Shown: positions 1 to 8,198, numbered from the stretch's first letter. The stretch: DNA of 37,877 bases from Hyphomicrobiales bacterium (GCA_027058735.1 JALURZ010000052.1:1-37877), one strand, 5' to 3'. Numbers and translations: made by a program. The notes: generated from the letters alone by a model not told the origin.

Positions 1-552
1 GTACAGTTCACTCTGGTGCCCATGTTATCGGCGCTCGATGGCGATTCGGAAGAAGACTGGGTGGCCGCGGTCATCCGCGCCCTGCGCGAACTGGCGCTCA
101 ACCCGGTGGTGATCGCGGCGCTGCTGGGCGCGGTTGCGGCGGCGGTTTCCCTCGAACTGGCGCTGCCCGTCAGGCGCCTGCTGGACTATCTCTCGCGCGC
201 AGCCCTGCCATGCGCATTGTTCGCGATCGGGGTGACGGTCGCGCTGCGCCCGCTGCGCAGCTTCGGGCCCGAGTTCCCCTTCATCATCTTTTGCAAGATG
301 ATCCTGCATCCGGTTCTGGTGCTGCTCGTTCTCAATCTGATGGGGGGCATTGAACCGTTGTGGATCGGCACAGCAGTGCTGATGGCGGCGATGCCTAGCG
401 CTGCGAGCGTCTATGTGCTTGCCGCCAAAACGGATGCCTATGTGGACGGTGCATCGAACGCCATTCTGGTCTCGACCGCGGTGTCCCTGTTCACGGTCAC
501 GTTTCTGCTCTACCTGGTGGACCAGCAATTGCTGCCGTCCGGTTTGTTTTGA
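1..552 (+). CDS. AEC-family permease, C-terminal part
   Basis: The reading frame is open from base 1, so the 5' part lies outside the window; the visible part is about 183 residues and ends at TGA 550-552. It contains roughly five hydrophobic segments, with the pattern of the second half of AEC (auxin efflux carrier) permeases: a 'NPVVIAALLG' type helix, an 'LPCALFAIGVTV' helix, and an 'MAAMPSAASVYVLAAK' segment followed by a last helix. These proteins sit in the inner membrane and export or import small organic acids; the substrate cannot be read from the sequence. The next gene starts 33 bases downstream on the same strand, so the two may be co-transcribed. The family call is firm and the substrate is unknown. 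Confidence 0.85.
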   Translation, partial: VQFTLVPMLSALDGDSEEDWVAAVIRALRELALNPVVIAALLGAVAAAVSLELALPVRRLLDYLSRAALPCALFAIGVTVALRPLRSFGPEFPFIIFCKMILHPVLVLLVLNLMGGIEPLWIGTAVLMAAMPSAASVYVLAAKTDAYVDGASNAILVSTAVSLFTVTFLLYLVDQQLLPSGLF

Positions 553-585
553 CGGCTTCGCAGCCCCTGATTTTCGGCAACGCCC

Positions 586-1719
586 ATGACTGACATTCAA
601 CCGCTCTCAGGCATCAAGGTGCTCGATTTCACAACGCTTTTGCCCGGTCCCATGGCGGCTCTGGTGCTGGCGGAATCGGGCGCGGAGGTCATCAAGATCG
701 AACGCCCAGGCACCGGCGAGGACATGCGCGCCTATGCGCCGAAATGGGGCCGGGACGCCATCAATTTCGCCATGCTCAACCGGGGCAAGAAGAGCCTTGC
801 CCTCAATCTTAAAGACCCCCAGGCGCTGGCGCTGCTGCGCCCGGTTCTCGAAGAAGCCGATGTCTTGATGGAGCAGTTCCGACCCGGCGTGATGGAGCGC
901 CTGGGGCTTGGATATGAGGCGGTCAGGCGAATCAACCCGAAGATCATCTATTGTTCGATTTCCGGATACGGCCATACCGGCCCGCGCGCCCATACGGCCG
1001 GGCACGATCTGAACTATATCGGCGATACCGGCCTGCTGGCGCTGTCCATGGGCAGCCGCCAGCAGCCGGTCATACCGCCCGCACTGATCGCGGATCTGGC
1101 GGCCGGCAGCTATCCGGCCGTCGTCAATATTCTGCTGGCGCTGATCGCCCGGCGCCAGACAGGCGAGGGGACCCATCTCGATATCGCCATGACGGACAAT
1201 TTGTTCATGCTCGCATATTGGGCGATCGGCAAGGGGCTGGTGAGCGGGCAATGGCCGCAAAACGGCCGCGACCTGGTGACCGGCGGATCGCCGCGCTACC
1301 GGATCTATCCTACCCGGGATGACCGGTTTGTGGCCGCCGCGCCGCTCGAACAGAAATTCTGGGAGCGGTTCTGCGAACTCATCGAGCTGCCCGAGGCCTT
1401 GCGCGACGACACGGCGGACCGCGCGGCGACCATTGCCGCGGTGGGCGACATTATTGGCGCGATGCCGGCCAGTCACTGGCGCCAGAAATTTTTCGGCGAA
1501 GATTGTTGCTGCTCCATAGTCCAGGACCTGGAAGCGGCCCTGAACGACCCGCATTTTCGCGCCCGCGGCCTGTTTGAACACATACTGACCAACGAAGACG
1601 GCAGCCTGCTGCCCGCGCTGCCGGTGCCGGTCGCGCCGCAGTTCCGCGCGCCCTCCGATCAACCGGGCGCCGCCCCGGCGCTGGGGGCGCATAACGATGA
1701 GATCCTCAAATCGAAATAA
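586..1719 (+). CDS. CaiB/BaiF CoA-transferase family, alpha-methylacyl-CoA racemase-like
   Basis: 377 residues, the usual length for a short family III CoA-transferase or AMACR. The N-terminus 'LSGIKVLDFTTLLPGPMAA' is the family start pattern. A GHDLNY motif places His140, and Asp170 follows 30 residues later (IADLAAG). Mycobacterial AMACR uses a His/Asp pair with the same 30-residue spacing for proton transfer, whereas plain CoA-transferases need only the Asp. I therefore favour a 2-methylacyl-CoA racemase over a transferase, acting in the cytoplasm in branched-chain or sterol-type acyl-CoA breakdown. This is inference. It lies just downstream of the AEC permease gene. It converges on the flavin hydroxylase gene with only 3 bases between the two stops. 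No strong Shine-Dalgarno precedes ATG 586. Confidence 0.85.
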   Translation: MTDIQPLSGIKVLDFTTLLPGPMAALVLAESGAEVIKIERPGTGEDMRAYAPKWGRDAINFAMLNRGKKSLALNLKDPQALALLRPVLEEADVLMEQFRPGVMERLGLGYEAVRRINPKIIYCSISGYGHTGPRAHTAGHDLNYIGDTGLLALSMGSRQQPVIPPALIADLAAGSYPAVVNILLALIARRQTGEGTHLDIAMTDNLFMLAYWAIGKGLVSGQWPQNGRDLVTGGSPRYRIYPTRDDRFVAAAPLEQKFWERFCELIELPEALRDDTADRAATIAAVGDIIGAMPASHWRQKFFGEDCCCSIVQDLEAALNDPHFRARGLFEHILTNEDGSLLPALPVPVAPQFRAPSDQPGAAPALGAHNDEILKSK

Positions 1720-1722
1720 AAG

Positions 1723-2943
1723 TCAGGGCCGCATCAAGGCGGGCAGGTCGCGCTCCGTGCCCACCCCGTTGCGCATGACGAACTGCCGCAGCGGGCCGAC
1801 GCGCTGAAGCAGCGACAGCCCGATGCCCCGCATCGCCTGGGCGGGCAGATGGTCGGACAGCAAGGTGCGGTTCAAGAGATCGGTCACCACGCCGCGCGGC
1901 ACGACATCGCGCCGGCGGAGGCGGTTATAGGCAGCCAGCAGCGCCGCGCCGCCGATGTCATCGTTGCTCCCATGAGCCGCGGCGACAAGGTCCAGAACCA
2001 GCGCGGCATCCCGCAACCCCAGATTGAGCCCCTGGGCGCCGATCGGCGGCAGCACATGACCCGCTTCGCCAACGAGCACGGTGCGGCGGCGGGCAAAGCG
2101 TCGCGCCATCAGCGGGGCGACGCGAAAGGCGACACGGCGGGTCACATCGCCAAGCGCGCCGAAACAGGAATGCGTCGCGGTTTCCAGCTCGGCGGCGAAG
2201 GCGTCATCGCCCAGCGCCGTCAGTTGTTCGGCTCTGGCGCCGGTTTCAACCCACACCAGACTCGAGCGCCGGCCCGGCTGGGGCACCAGGGTGAGGGGGC
2301 CGGGGGGACGGTGAAACTCGATCGATGTATCCTCATGAGCCATATCATGCGCAAAACAGCACACAAGAGCCGTCTGATCGAATGTCTGAACGCGCGTGGC
2401 GATGCCGGCGGCATCGCGGCACGGCGAATCGCGCCCGTCCGCCGCCACGATCAGCGCAGCCTCGACACGCGCGCCCGAACACAGCCTCACCACGGGCGAA
2501 GCGCCCGTATGATCCACCCCCGCCACCGCCCCGGCGCGCAGTTCGAGGCCGGGCAGTCTGGCGGCACGCGTATGCAGCGCCTGGATCAGCTCGCCCACCG
2601 GCACGTTCCAGCCGAATGGCTCGGTCCCGATTTCACGGGCATCGAAATGGGTCTCCGGCGCACGCAGGAGGCGGCCGGTGTCGTCGATCAGCCTCAGATG
2701 CCAGAGCGGCGCGCATAGCCGCTCCAGCCCTGACCACACCCCGGCATGGCGCAACAGCCGGATGGCGCCCTGCATGAGGGCGGTGGTGCGCGCGTCGATC
2801 TGCTCCGCGCTGCGCCCAAGCTTGTCGATATCCGGCGCCACGCAAAGAACGTCCAGCCCGGCTTCGGCCAGCAGCAGCGCGCTCATCAGCCCCGCCGGTC
2901 CGGCCCCCGCCACCAGAATCTGCACACGCTCCTGTCTGGCCAT
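1723..2943 (-). CDS. UbiH/UbiF/COQ6-family FAD-dependent hydroxylase
   Basis: 406 residues, typical of the ubiquinone hydroxylase family. The N-terminal dinucleotide-binding motif GAGPAG lies at residues 13-18. The second FAD motif reads VGEAGHVLPPIGAQGLNLG, followed by RDA, which matches the UbiH/COQ6 signature with GE in place of the commoner GD, as in many alphaproteobacterial members. Such enzymes add hydroxyls to the ubiquinone ring at the membrane face. Alphaproteobacteria use variable sets (UbiL, UbiH, UbiF, UbiM), so the ring position cannot be assigned. The gene is divergent from paaG across a 188-base gap and ends 3 bases from the stop of the CaiB gene. No other ubiquinone gene is in the window. 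Confidence 0.85.
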   Translation of the reverse strand: MARQERVQILVAGAGPAGLMSALLLAEAGLDVLCVAPDIDKLGRSAEQIDARTTALMQGAIRLLRHAGVWSGLERLCAPLWHLRLIDDTGRLLRAPETHFDAREIGTEPFGWNVPVGELIQALHTRAARLPGLELRAGAVAGVDHTGASPVVRLCSGARVEAALIVAADGRDSPCRDAAGIATRVQTFDQTALVCCFAHDMAHEDTSIEFHRPPGPLTLVPQPGRRSSLVWVETGARAEQLTALGDDAFAAELETATHSCFGALGDVTRRVAFRVAPLMARRFARRRTVLVGEAGHVLPPIGAQGLNLGLRDAALVLDLVAAAHGSNDDIGGAALLAAYNRLRRRDVVPRGVVTDLLNRTLLSDHLPAQAMRGIGLSLLQRVGPLRQFVMRNGVGTERDLPALMRP

Positions 2944-3131
2944 TGTCAGCTTCCGTTCGTGCGGTTTCGGTCCCGCTGCCCACAGTGGCGCCGCAACGCG
3001 CGTTTGCCAACCCCCTTGCGACGCGCCGCCGCACAGGGGATGGTCTCTTCCAACTGCGGCATTTCCCGCCCGCCCCCTGATCTGATAGGTTCACCGCGAA
3101 CAACCCGATTGCCGACAGGAGCCATGCACCC

Positions 3132-3920
3132 ATGGGATATGAGTCCATCCGTCTTCAACATGACGGCGCCGTCGCCACATTGACGCTGGCGCGGCCCGAC
3201 AAGCTCAACAGCTTCACCGCCGCGATGCATGTGGAAATCCGCGACGCGCTGGATAAAATCCAAAACGGCGGAGACGCCCGCTCGTTGCTGATTACCGGCG
3301 AGGGGCGCGGATTCTGCGCCGGCCAGGACCTGGGCGACCCGGCCTTTCCCATGTGGCCGGACGGCGATGTGGGCGAGGCGCTGGAGCGCGACTACAACCC
3401 CCTCGTTTTGCGGTTGCGCGCGCTGCCCATCCCCGTGATATGCGCGGTCAACGGGGTCGCGGCGGGCGCAGGCGCCAATATCGCCCTTGCCTGCGACATC
3501 GTTCTGGCGGCCCGCAGCGCGAAATTCATTCAGGCATTCTGCAAGATCGGCCTGGTGCCCGATTCCGGCGGCACACTGACACTGACCCGCCTGGCGGGCG
3601 AGGCGCGCGCCAAGGGCATGGCGATGCTGGGCGAGGGCGTCAGCGCCGAACAGGCCCTTGACTGGGGCATGATCTGGCAGGTGTGCGACGATGATACGCT
3701 GATGGATGAGGCCCGCGCGCTGGCCATGCGCCTGGCGCACATGCCGACCCGCGCCCTTGGTCTCGTAAAGGGGGCCATTCATGCAGCGCCCACCAATGAC
3801 ATGGCCGCCCAACTCGAGCTGGAGGCGGATTACCAGCGCCAGGCGGCGAACAGCGCCGACTACGGCGAGGGCGTTAACGCATTTTTGGAAAAAAGGAAGC
3901 CGGTCTTCACCGGAAAGTAG
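3132..3920 (+). CDS. paaG: Enoyl-CoA hydratase/isomerase, PaaG-like
   Basis: 262 residues, crotonase fold. Recognisable blocks are 'GEGRGFCAGQDL', 'ERDYNPLVLRLRALPIPVICAVNGVAAGAGA' (split here by description only), 'GLVPDSGGT' with Asp144, 'ALDWGMIWQV', and the C-terminal 'SADYGEGVNAFLEKR' then FTGK. These run closely parallel to E. coli PaaG, the 1,2-epoxyphenylacetyl-CoA isomerase, including the catalytic Asp in the GL-PD-GG block. It would act in the cytoplasm in phenylacetate or related acyl-CoA breakdown. AGGAG at 3117-3121 sits 10 bases before ATG 3132 and decides the start. No paaABCDE or paaK is visible, so a generic enoyl-CoA hydratase role remains possible. The DUF2182 gene follows after 16 bases. 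Confidence 0.8.
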   Translation: MGYESIRLQHDGAVATLTLARPDKLNSFTAAMHVEIRDALDKIQNGGDARSLLITGEGRGFCAGQDLGDPAFPMWPDGDVGEALERDYNPLVLRLRALPIPVICAVNGVAAGAGANIALACDIVLAARSAKFIQAFCKIGLVPDSGGTLTLTRLAGEARAKGMAMLGEGVSAEQALDWGMIWQVCDDDTLMDEARALAMRLAHMPTRALGLVKGAIHAAPTNDMAAQLELEADYQRQAANSADYGEGVNAFLEKRKPVFTGK

Positions 3921-3936
3921 ATAGTGGCCGCCAGCA

Positions 3937-4857
3937 ATGTCTGACACTGGAAAAGCATGGATGCAGGGCGCCGTTCGGCACGGTCTTTTGCAGGCGTTCC
4001 TGCGCCCGCGCGCGCTGGTGCTGACGACCTGTGCGCTTGCGGCAATCGCCGGCTGGATCACGCTTGTCGCCATGGCGGGTGAATTCAGCCGCCGGACGGC
4101 GGGCCTCGACGCCGGCCCGGGCATGGGGCTGGCGGGGGCGCTGCTTCAGGTTCTGGTTCCCGGCGACGGCCTGCTGGCGGTGCTCACCTCCTTGTGCCGG
4201 GCCGCGATCCCGCAAAGCCTGAGCGCGGATCCGGCCAGCCTCCCGTTCGCCGTCTCGTTTCTGGCGGTACTGGTCATGTGGCTGGCGATGACGGCGGCGA
4301 TGATGCTGCCGGGCGCGGCACCGATGTTCTCCACCTATGCAAACATCGCGGAAGCCGCGAGGGAGCGCAGCGTCCCGGTCGCCGGGCCGCTGGTGCTCGT
4401 TGCCGGCTACGCCACGGTGTGGATCGGATTCGGCCTGCTGGCGAGCGGCGCGCAGGTGGCGCTCGTTCACGGCGGCTGGCTGTCGGGCGCGCTGCGGCCG
4501 GTCTCGCCTTATCTCGCCGCCGGCATTCTGGCCGTTGCGGGAGCCTATCAGTTCAGCGCGTACAAACATGCCTGCCTCGCCAGATGCCGCGCGCCGTTCG
4601 CGTTTTTCTTCGCCAACTGGACGGTGCGGCCGGCCGGGATATTCAAATTGGGCCTCCGGCAGGGGGTCGTGTGTCTTGCCTGCTGCTGGGCGCTGATGTC
4701 GGTGATGTTTGCCGCAGGGCTGATGAATATCGTATGGATGGCGCTGCTGGGGATCCTCATGGCGCTGGAAAAAACCGTGCGGAATCCGCGCCCGCTCGTG
4801 GCGGCTTCGGGCGCCGGTTTTCTGGTTTGGGCCGCCGCATTTGCGGTTATGGGTTAG
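3937..4857 (+). CDS. DUF2182 integral membrane protein (putative metal-binding)
   Basis: 306 residues with about six hydrophobic segments (approximately 27-47, 66-90, 105-127, 150-175, 190-205, 242-278). Possible soft-metal ligands cluster in or next to membrane segments: a Met-rich MTAAMMLPG around 118-126, His211-x-Cys213-x3-Cys217, Cys-rich CLACC at 246-250, and Met254, Met257, Met263, Met268. This is the DUF2182 pattern, described in databases only as a predicted metal-binding membrane protein. It follows paaG by 16 bases and precedes the DUF1326 gene by 28 bases, so it is likely co-transcribed with both. The function is unknown; copper or another thiophilic metal is my inference from the ligand types and the nearby copper amine oxidase gene. 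Confidence 0.85.
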   Translation: MSDTGKAWMQGAVRHGLLQAFLRPRALVLTTCALAAIAGWITLVAMAGEFSRRTAGLDAGPGMGLAGALLQVLVPGDGLLAVLTSLCRAAIPQSLSADPASLPFAVSFLAVLVMWLAMTAAMMLPGAAPMFSTYANIAEAARERSVPVAGPLVLVAGYATVWIGFGLLASGAQVALVHGGWLSGALRPVSPYLAAGILAVAGAYQFSAYKHACLARCRAPFAFFFANWTVRPAGIFKLGLRQGVVCLACCWALMSVMFAAGLMNIVWMALLGILMALEKTVRNPRPLVAASGAGFLVWAAAFAVMG

Positions 4858-4885
4858 CGCCGTTTCTGTCTGGAGTTTGAAGACG

Positions 4886-5503
4886 ATGAGTGCACTGGAG
4901 CCTTGGACCCTGAAGGGCGAACTGACGCTGAGTTGCAATTGCACGGTGTTTTGCCCCTGCGTGCTCTCGCTGGGGCAACACCCGCCGACGGAAGGCTACT
5001 GTCAGACCTGGATCGGCATTCGTATCGACAAGGGTGAGTATGGGGAGGTTGGGCTGTCGGGTCTTAATGTCGGCCTGATTGTCGAAATTCCGGGCCTGAT
5101 GGGCCGTGGCAACTGGACCGCGGCGGCCATCGTCGATGAACGCGCGGACATCTATGCGCTCAAGGCGCTGACCAGGATTTTTTCCGGCCGGGCCGGCGGC
5201 TCGACCGGGCTGCTGTCCATTCTGGTCGGCAAGTTCCTGGGCGTACAGCAGGCCCCGGTATTGTATGAAAACGACGGCGATATCAGGCGCTTCAAGATCC
5301 CCAAAATGGTCGATGGCGAAGTCGAGCCGGTCGCCGGCAAGGCGAAGGACAAAGGCGTCGTCATCACCAACAGCGAATACTGGATCGCGCCCGAAGTCAC
5401 CGTGGCGCGCGCCACCAGGAGCCGGGTGCGGGCGTTTGGCCGGGTCTGGAACTTCGCGGGCCGCAGCGCCGAAATCTGCGCCCTCGACTGGTCCGGGCCG
5501 TGA
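4886..5503 (+). CDS. DUF1326 domain protein
   Basis: 205 residues from ATG 4886, which has TGGAG at 4871-4875 in front of it; an upstream in-frame start at 4841 would overlap the DUF2182 gene and add unrelated residues. The N-terminal part carries a tight Cys cluster: Cys17, Cys19, Cys23, Cys25 (C-N-C, then C-P-C) and Cys39, with His32. The rest is a soluble alpha/beta protein with no signal peptide or membrane segment. DUF1326 genes are repeatedly found beside DUF2182 genes, as here, but no function is established. The Cys pattern suggests metal binding or redox work. The gene converges on the copper amine oxidase gene with 14 bases between stops. Confidence 0.85.
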   Translation: MSALEPWTLKGELTLSCNCTVFCPCVLSLGQHPPTEGYCQTWIGIRIDKGEYGEVGLSGLNVGLIVEIPGLMGRGNWTAAAIVDERADIYALKALTRIFSGRAGGSTGLLSILVGKFLGVQQAPVLYENDGDIRRFKIPKMVDGEVEPVAGKAKDKGVVITNSEYWIAPEVTVARATRSRVRAFGRVWNFAGRSAEICALDWSGP

Positions 5504-5517
5504 GTTCGCGACCGGGC

Positions 5518-7503
5518 CTATTGGCGCTGCTGGAAGTCGGGGGCGAGATCGGCGGCCGGGTTCTTGTCCAGCATGTTGAACGGGCGCAGGGTGAACTCAA
5601 GCCACATGCCGGGCATGATGGGCCAGTCTTCGGTGCGGGTGACGTGGTGAAACCCGGCTGAGTACCAGATCACCAGATCCTTGTTTTCGACGCTTTCACC
5701 ATCGCCAACGAATTCGGGCAGGCCCTGGCCCGGCTCGCTCTGGTTTGCAAAGTCTCCCGCCGCGCGGCGTTCATCGGGCTTGTAGCGGCTGACCCACATT
5801 TTCTCGGCCGAAAAAGCAGCGCGCCCCTGGGCCGGATCGTCGGGCGACAGCACCGAAGGCGCCTGCTGGCCGGGCAGGATCTGAATACCCGGATAATAGC
5901 CCCGTGAGGTCACGCGATTGGGGTTGATGACGCGCCACATGGTTGGGCGTTTTCCCTCGCGCACCGGGCCCTCGCGCGCGATCGTCGTGCTTCGCAGGGT
6001 CCAGATGCTGCGCCGCTGCGCTGTTTCGGGCAGGCGTTTTGGCACGATCTCCTCGCGCACCAGCGAATTGGCCTGGCCATCGACATCGAGATCGAGGCGG
6101 AAGGAAAACTGATGATCGTGATAAACCCCCAGCACTCCCGGCGCGACCAGGGTGCCATAAGAGGTCTCACCCCCCAGAACCGGGCTTTCGGGTTTCACAT
6201 CCGTGACGGTCTTGACCGCCAGATAGCCCAGCGCGCCGACCCGCGCCTTGATGCTGCCATCCAGCCGGAACACCCAGTCCAGCGCGTAATCGTAGTTGCC
6301 GACGGTGGTGATCATGCGCACCACCAGTTCGATATCGGGGCGGCTTGCGATGCGTTTGGTTGCAGGGTCGCGATGGCGCCACAGCGGATCGCCGGTCGCG
6401 CGTTCGAACACGCATACCGCCCGCTTGACCGCGAACAGCGTGCCGCGGTCGCCGGGAATGCCGACGGTGATGAACGCCGATTGCAGCGGGCAGTCCTTGC
6501 CCGCGGCCAGGGACGAGGCCAGATAGCCGATGCCGTATTCGCCCGCGTCCATGAAGGTGCGGAAAGACCAGGTGGGATCGGTGTCCATGTAGGGCACGAA
6601 CATTTCGCTCAAGGAAAGCTGGTAAGCCATGAGCCGGTCGATTCCGTTTTGGCGCAGTTTCACCAGCGAAATCACCGGACCGATCTGGCGCTCGATACGC
6701 AACTGGAACGACCAGCCCTGCCACCTTATGAGCCAGCCGCGCTCGATCTGGAAATTCCGCCCCTCCGGCGACAGATTGAGCACGGGCTTGAGCGGCGCGC
6801 GGTATTGCGGCGGTTTGCCCGCGGCGCGCTCAACGCTTTGCGCCGGCGGCACGACAACATCGCGATCGATGACATTGACGACGCGTTCGCCATCGATGTC
6901 GACCAAGGCCACCACGCCTTCTATGGGCTGGCCCGTATAGCGGCTGATCGCCCGGGTATTGTCATAGCAGATCACCATCAGGATGCGTCGCTGCTGCGTC
7001 GGCGAATCGGGAAAGCGGCCGGGCGGGAGAGGGGTGCAGCCGATTTTGCTGAAATCGGTGAGGTTTCGCCGTCTCATCGCCGCCTGCCAGCGCGGGCTGG
7101 CCTTGGTGAGGGCGCGGGCGCGGTCGAATTCATGCTGCATGATGCTGGGCTGAACCCCGGGCAATTGCCGGTGAGAGAGCACTTTCCCGGCCGTGAGATC
7201 GACAATCGCGTCAAACGTCCTGGCGTCACGGCGCATGGTCACCCGCACCTTGCGGGTGAAGGGGTCACCGGGCCGCCATTTGAGTATGTCGGCCTTGGGC
7301 GCCTCTTCAAGGCGCATGTCGGGAAAGCGGGTTTCATCGTCCGCATAGCCGGCTGAGCGCAGCAGCCTGAGGGCCGTTTGAACTTCGCCGCCGGTCAGGG
7401 CCGCTAGCGGATGAGGCACCTGCTGGGCGCGGGCCGGCAGCACCGCAGCCAATAGCAGCACGGCCAGGACCGTCAATCGCGCACCTGTAAATCCTCCGGT
7501 CAT
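5518..7503 (-). CDS. Primary (copper/TPQ) amine oxidase, exported
   Basis: 661 residues, the length of a bacterial copper amine oxidase. Residues 1-26 form a Sec signal peptide ending ARA before QQ, so the enzyme is periplasmic. All key residues are visible: catalytic base Asp319 in FMDAGEYG, the topaquinone precursor Tyr404 in TTVGNYDY, copper ligands His462 and His464 in YHDHQF, and His620 in HHVTRTEDWP. It oxidises primary amines to aldehydes with release of NH3 and H2O2. Family substrates include phenylethylamine and tyramine; the substrate here is not determinable. It needs copper and O2 but no other enzyme to form TPQ. It is divergent from the Kbp-like gene and convergent with DUF1326. 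Confidence 0.93.
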   Translation of the reverse strand: MTGGFTGARLTVLAVLLLAAVLPARAQQVPHPLAALTGGEVQTALRLLRSAGYADDETRFPDMRLEEAPKADILKWRPGDPFTRKVRVTMRRDARTFDAIVDLTAGKVLSHRQLPGVQPSIMQHEFDRARALTKASPRWQAAMRRRNLTDFSKIGCTPLPPGRFPDSPTQQRRILMVICYDNTRAISRYTGQPIEGVVALVDIDGERVVNVIDRDVVVPPAQSVERAAGKPPQYRAPLKPVLNLSPEGRNFQIERGWLIRWQGWSFQLRIERQIGPVISLVKLRQNGIDRLMAYQLSLSEMFVPYMDTDPTWSFRTFMDAGEYGIGYLASSLAAGKDCPLQSAFITVGIPGDRGTLFAVKRAVCVFERATGDPLWRHRDPATKRIASRPDIELVVRMITTVGNYDYALDWVFRLDGSIKARVGALGYLAVKTVTDVKPESPVLGGETSYGTLVAPGVLGVYHDHQFSFRLDLDVDGQANSLVREEIVPKRLPETAQRRSIWTLRSTTIAREGPVREGKRPTMWRVINPNRVTSRGYYPGIQILPGQQAPSVLSPDDPAQGRAAFSAEKMWVSRYKPDERRAAGDFANQSEPGQGLPEFVGDGESVENKDLVIWYSAGFHHVTRTEDWPIMPGMWLEFTLRPFNMLDKNPAADLAPDFQQRQ

Positions 7504-7550
7504 GCCCGCTTCTTTTTCGACAGGATCCCAGCGTCGATGCGTACAGGGTT

Positions 7551-7569
7551 GCGTGGCGATTCGCCACGC
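7551..7569. repeat. Perfect 8-bp inverted repeat, 3-nt loop
   Basis: GCGTGGCG, spacer ATT, CGCCACGC, in the 203-base region between the divergent amine oxidase and Kbp-like genes, 48 bases upstream of the amine oxidase start. There is no T-tract, so it is not an intrinsic terminator. It may be an operator or an mRNA-leader hairpin. Confidence 0.6.
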
Positions 7570-7641
7570 GGCGTGTGGAAAACGGCTGCGTGCAACGCTT
7601 GTCCTGCATGGCGCGGGGCCGCCGCGCCCGGGGGGGTGGAT

Positions 7642-7660
7642 TTACGGCGGATATGTCCGT
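7642..7660. repeat. Small dyad TACGG-N9-CCGTA upstream of Kbp-like gene
   Basis: TACGG at 7642-7646 and CCGTA at 7656-7660, with a nested CGGA-TATG-TCCG. It lies 47 bases before the Kbp-like start, in the expected promoter region. It could be an operator; short enough to be chance. Confidence 0.35.
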
Positions 7661-7695
7661 ATAGGTGGTGGCGCAGTGAAACGATCTATTATAAC

Positions 7696-7701
7696 AGGAG
7701 G
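7696..7701 (+). promoter_or_regulatory. Ribosome binding site deciding the Kbp start
   Basis: AGGAGG ends 5 bases before ATG 7707. This rules out the in-frame GTG at 7701, which overlaps the site, and fits the family N-terminus MGIFSF. Confidence 0.8.
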
Positions 7702-7706
7702 TGCTC

Positions 7707-8147
7707 ATGGGGATCTTTTCGTTTATCAAATCGGCGGGCGAGGCGCTGGGCATTGGCGGCGGCGACCCGACCGCCGATGACATCAAAAAGGCGATCGACT
7801 CACATGGGCTGGGTTCGGAAGGCGTGCAGGTCGAGGTGCAGGGCGACAAGGCGGTCATCACCGGCGAGGTGAAAGACAAGTCGGTACTGGAGAAGGTCAT
7901 TCTGGCGGCCGGAAACGTGCTTGGCATCGGAACCGTTGAGTCCAAGGCCCGCGCGGCGGATGAGGCAGGCGCGGATTCTGAATTTTACACGGTCAAGAAG
8001 GGCGATACGCTCTGGAAGATCTCCGAGGCCCAGTACGGCAAGGGCAAGGGCGGCAAGTACAATGTCATCTTCGAGGCCAACCGGCCGATGCTGACCCACC
8101 CGGACAAGATCTACCCCGGCCAGGTGCTGCGCATTCCTCCGCTCTAG
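7707..8147 (+). CDS. kbp: BON-LysM protein, Kbp/YgaU-like
   Basis: 146 residues with the same layout as E. coli Kbp (YgaU): N-terminus MGIFSFIKSAGEAL, BON domain about residues 22-85 (KAVITGEVKD, then AAGNVLGI), and a LysM domain about 93-145 (YTVKKGDTLWKI, FEANRPML, DKIYPGQVLRIP). No signal peptide, so cytoplasmic as in E. coli, where the protein binds K+ and responds to osmotic or K+ stress. A K+ role here follows from homology only. A strong AGGAGG precedes the ATG. It stands alone; Trk K+ uptake genes lie 17 kb away in the same window. The E. coli name is used on overall similarity. Confidence 0.85.
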   Translation: MGIFSFIKSAGEALGIGGGDPTADDIKKAIDSHGLGSEGVQVEVQGDKAVITGEVKDKSVLEKVILAAGNVLGIGTVESKARAADEAGADSEFYTVKKGDTLWKISEAQYGKGKGGKYNVIFEANRPMLTHPDKIYPGQVLRIPPL

Positions 8148-8189
8148 CGCTGGCGGGGATTTGCGAACCGGACCCCGTGGGACGGGCCG

Positions 8190-8198
8190 CCCCCCCCC
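8190..8198. repeat. C9 homopolymer tract between genes
   Basis: Nine consecutive C lie 45 bases upstream of the predicted promoter of the XRE-cupin gene. A second tract, G7, lies at 7629-7635. Both are non-coding. They could be length-variable, or simply chance in GC-rich DNA. Confidence 0.5.

Noticed and set aside
1723..2943. GEAGH in place of GDAAH in the UbiH-type FAD motif as a possible loss of function
   Set aside because: The rest of the signature is intact and, as I recall, GE variants are common in alphaproteobacterial members.
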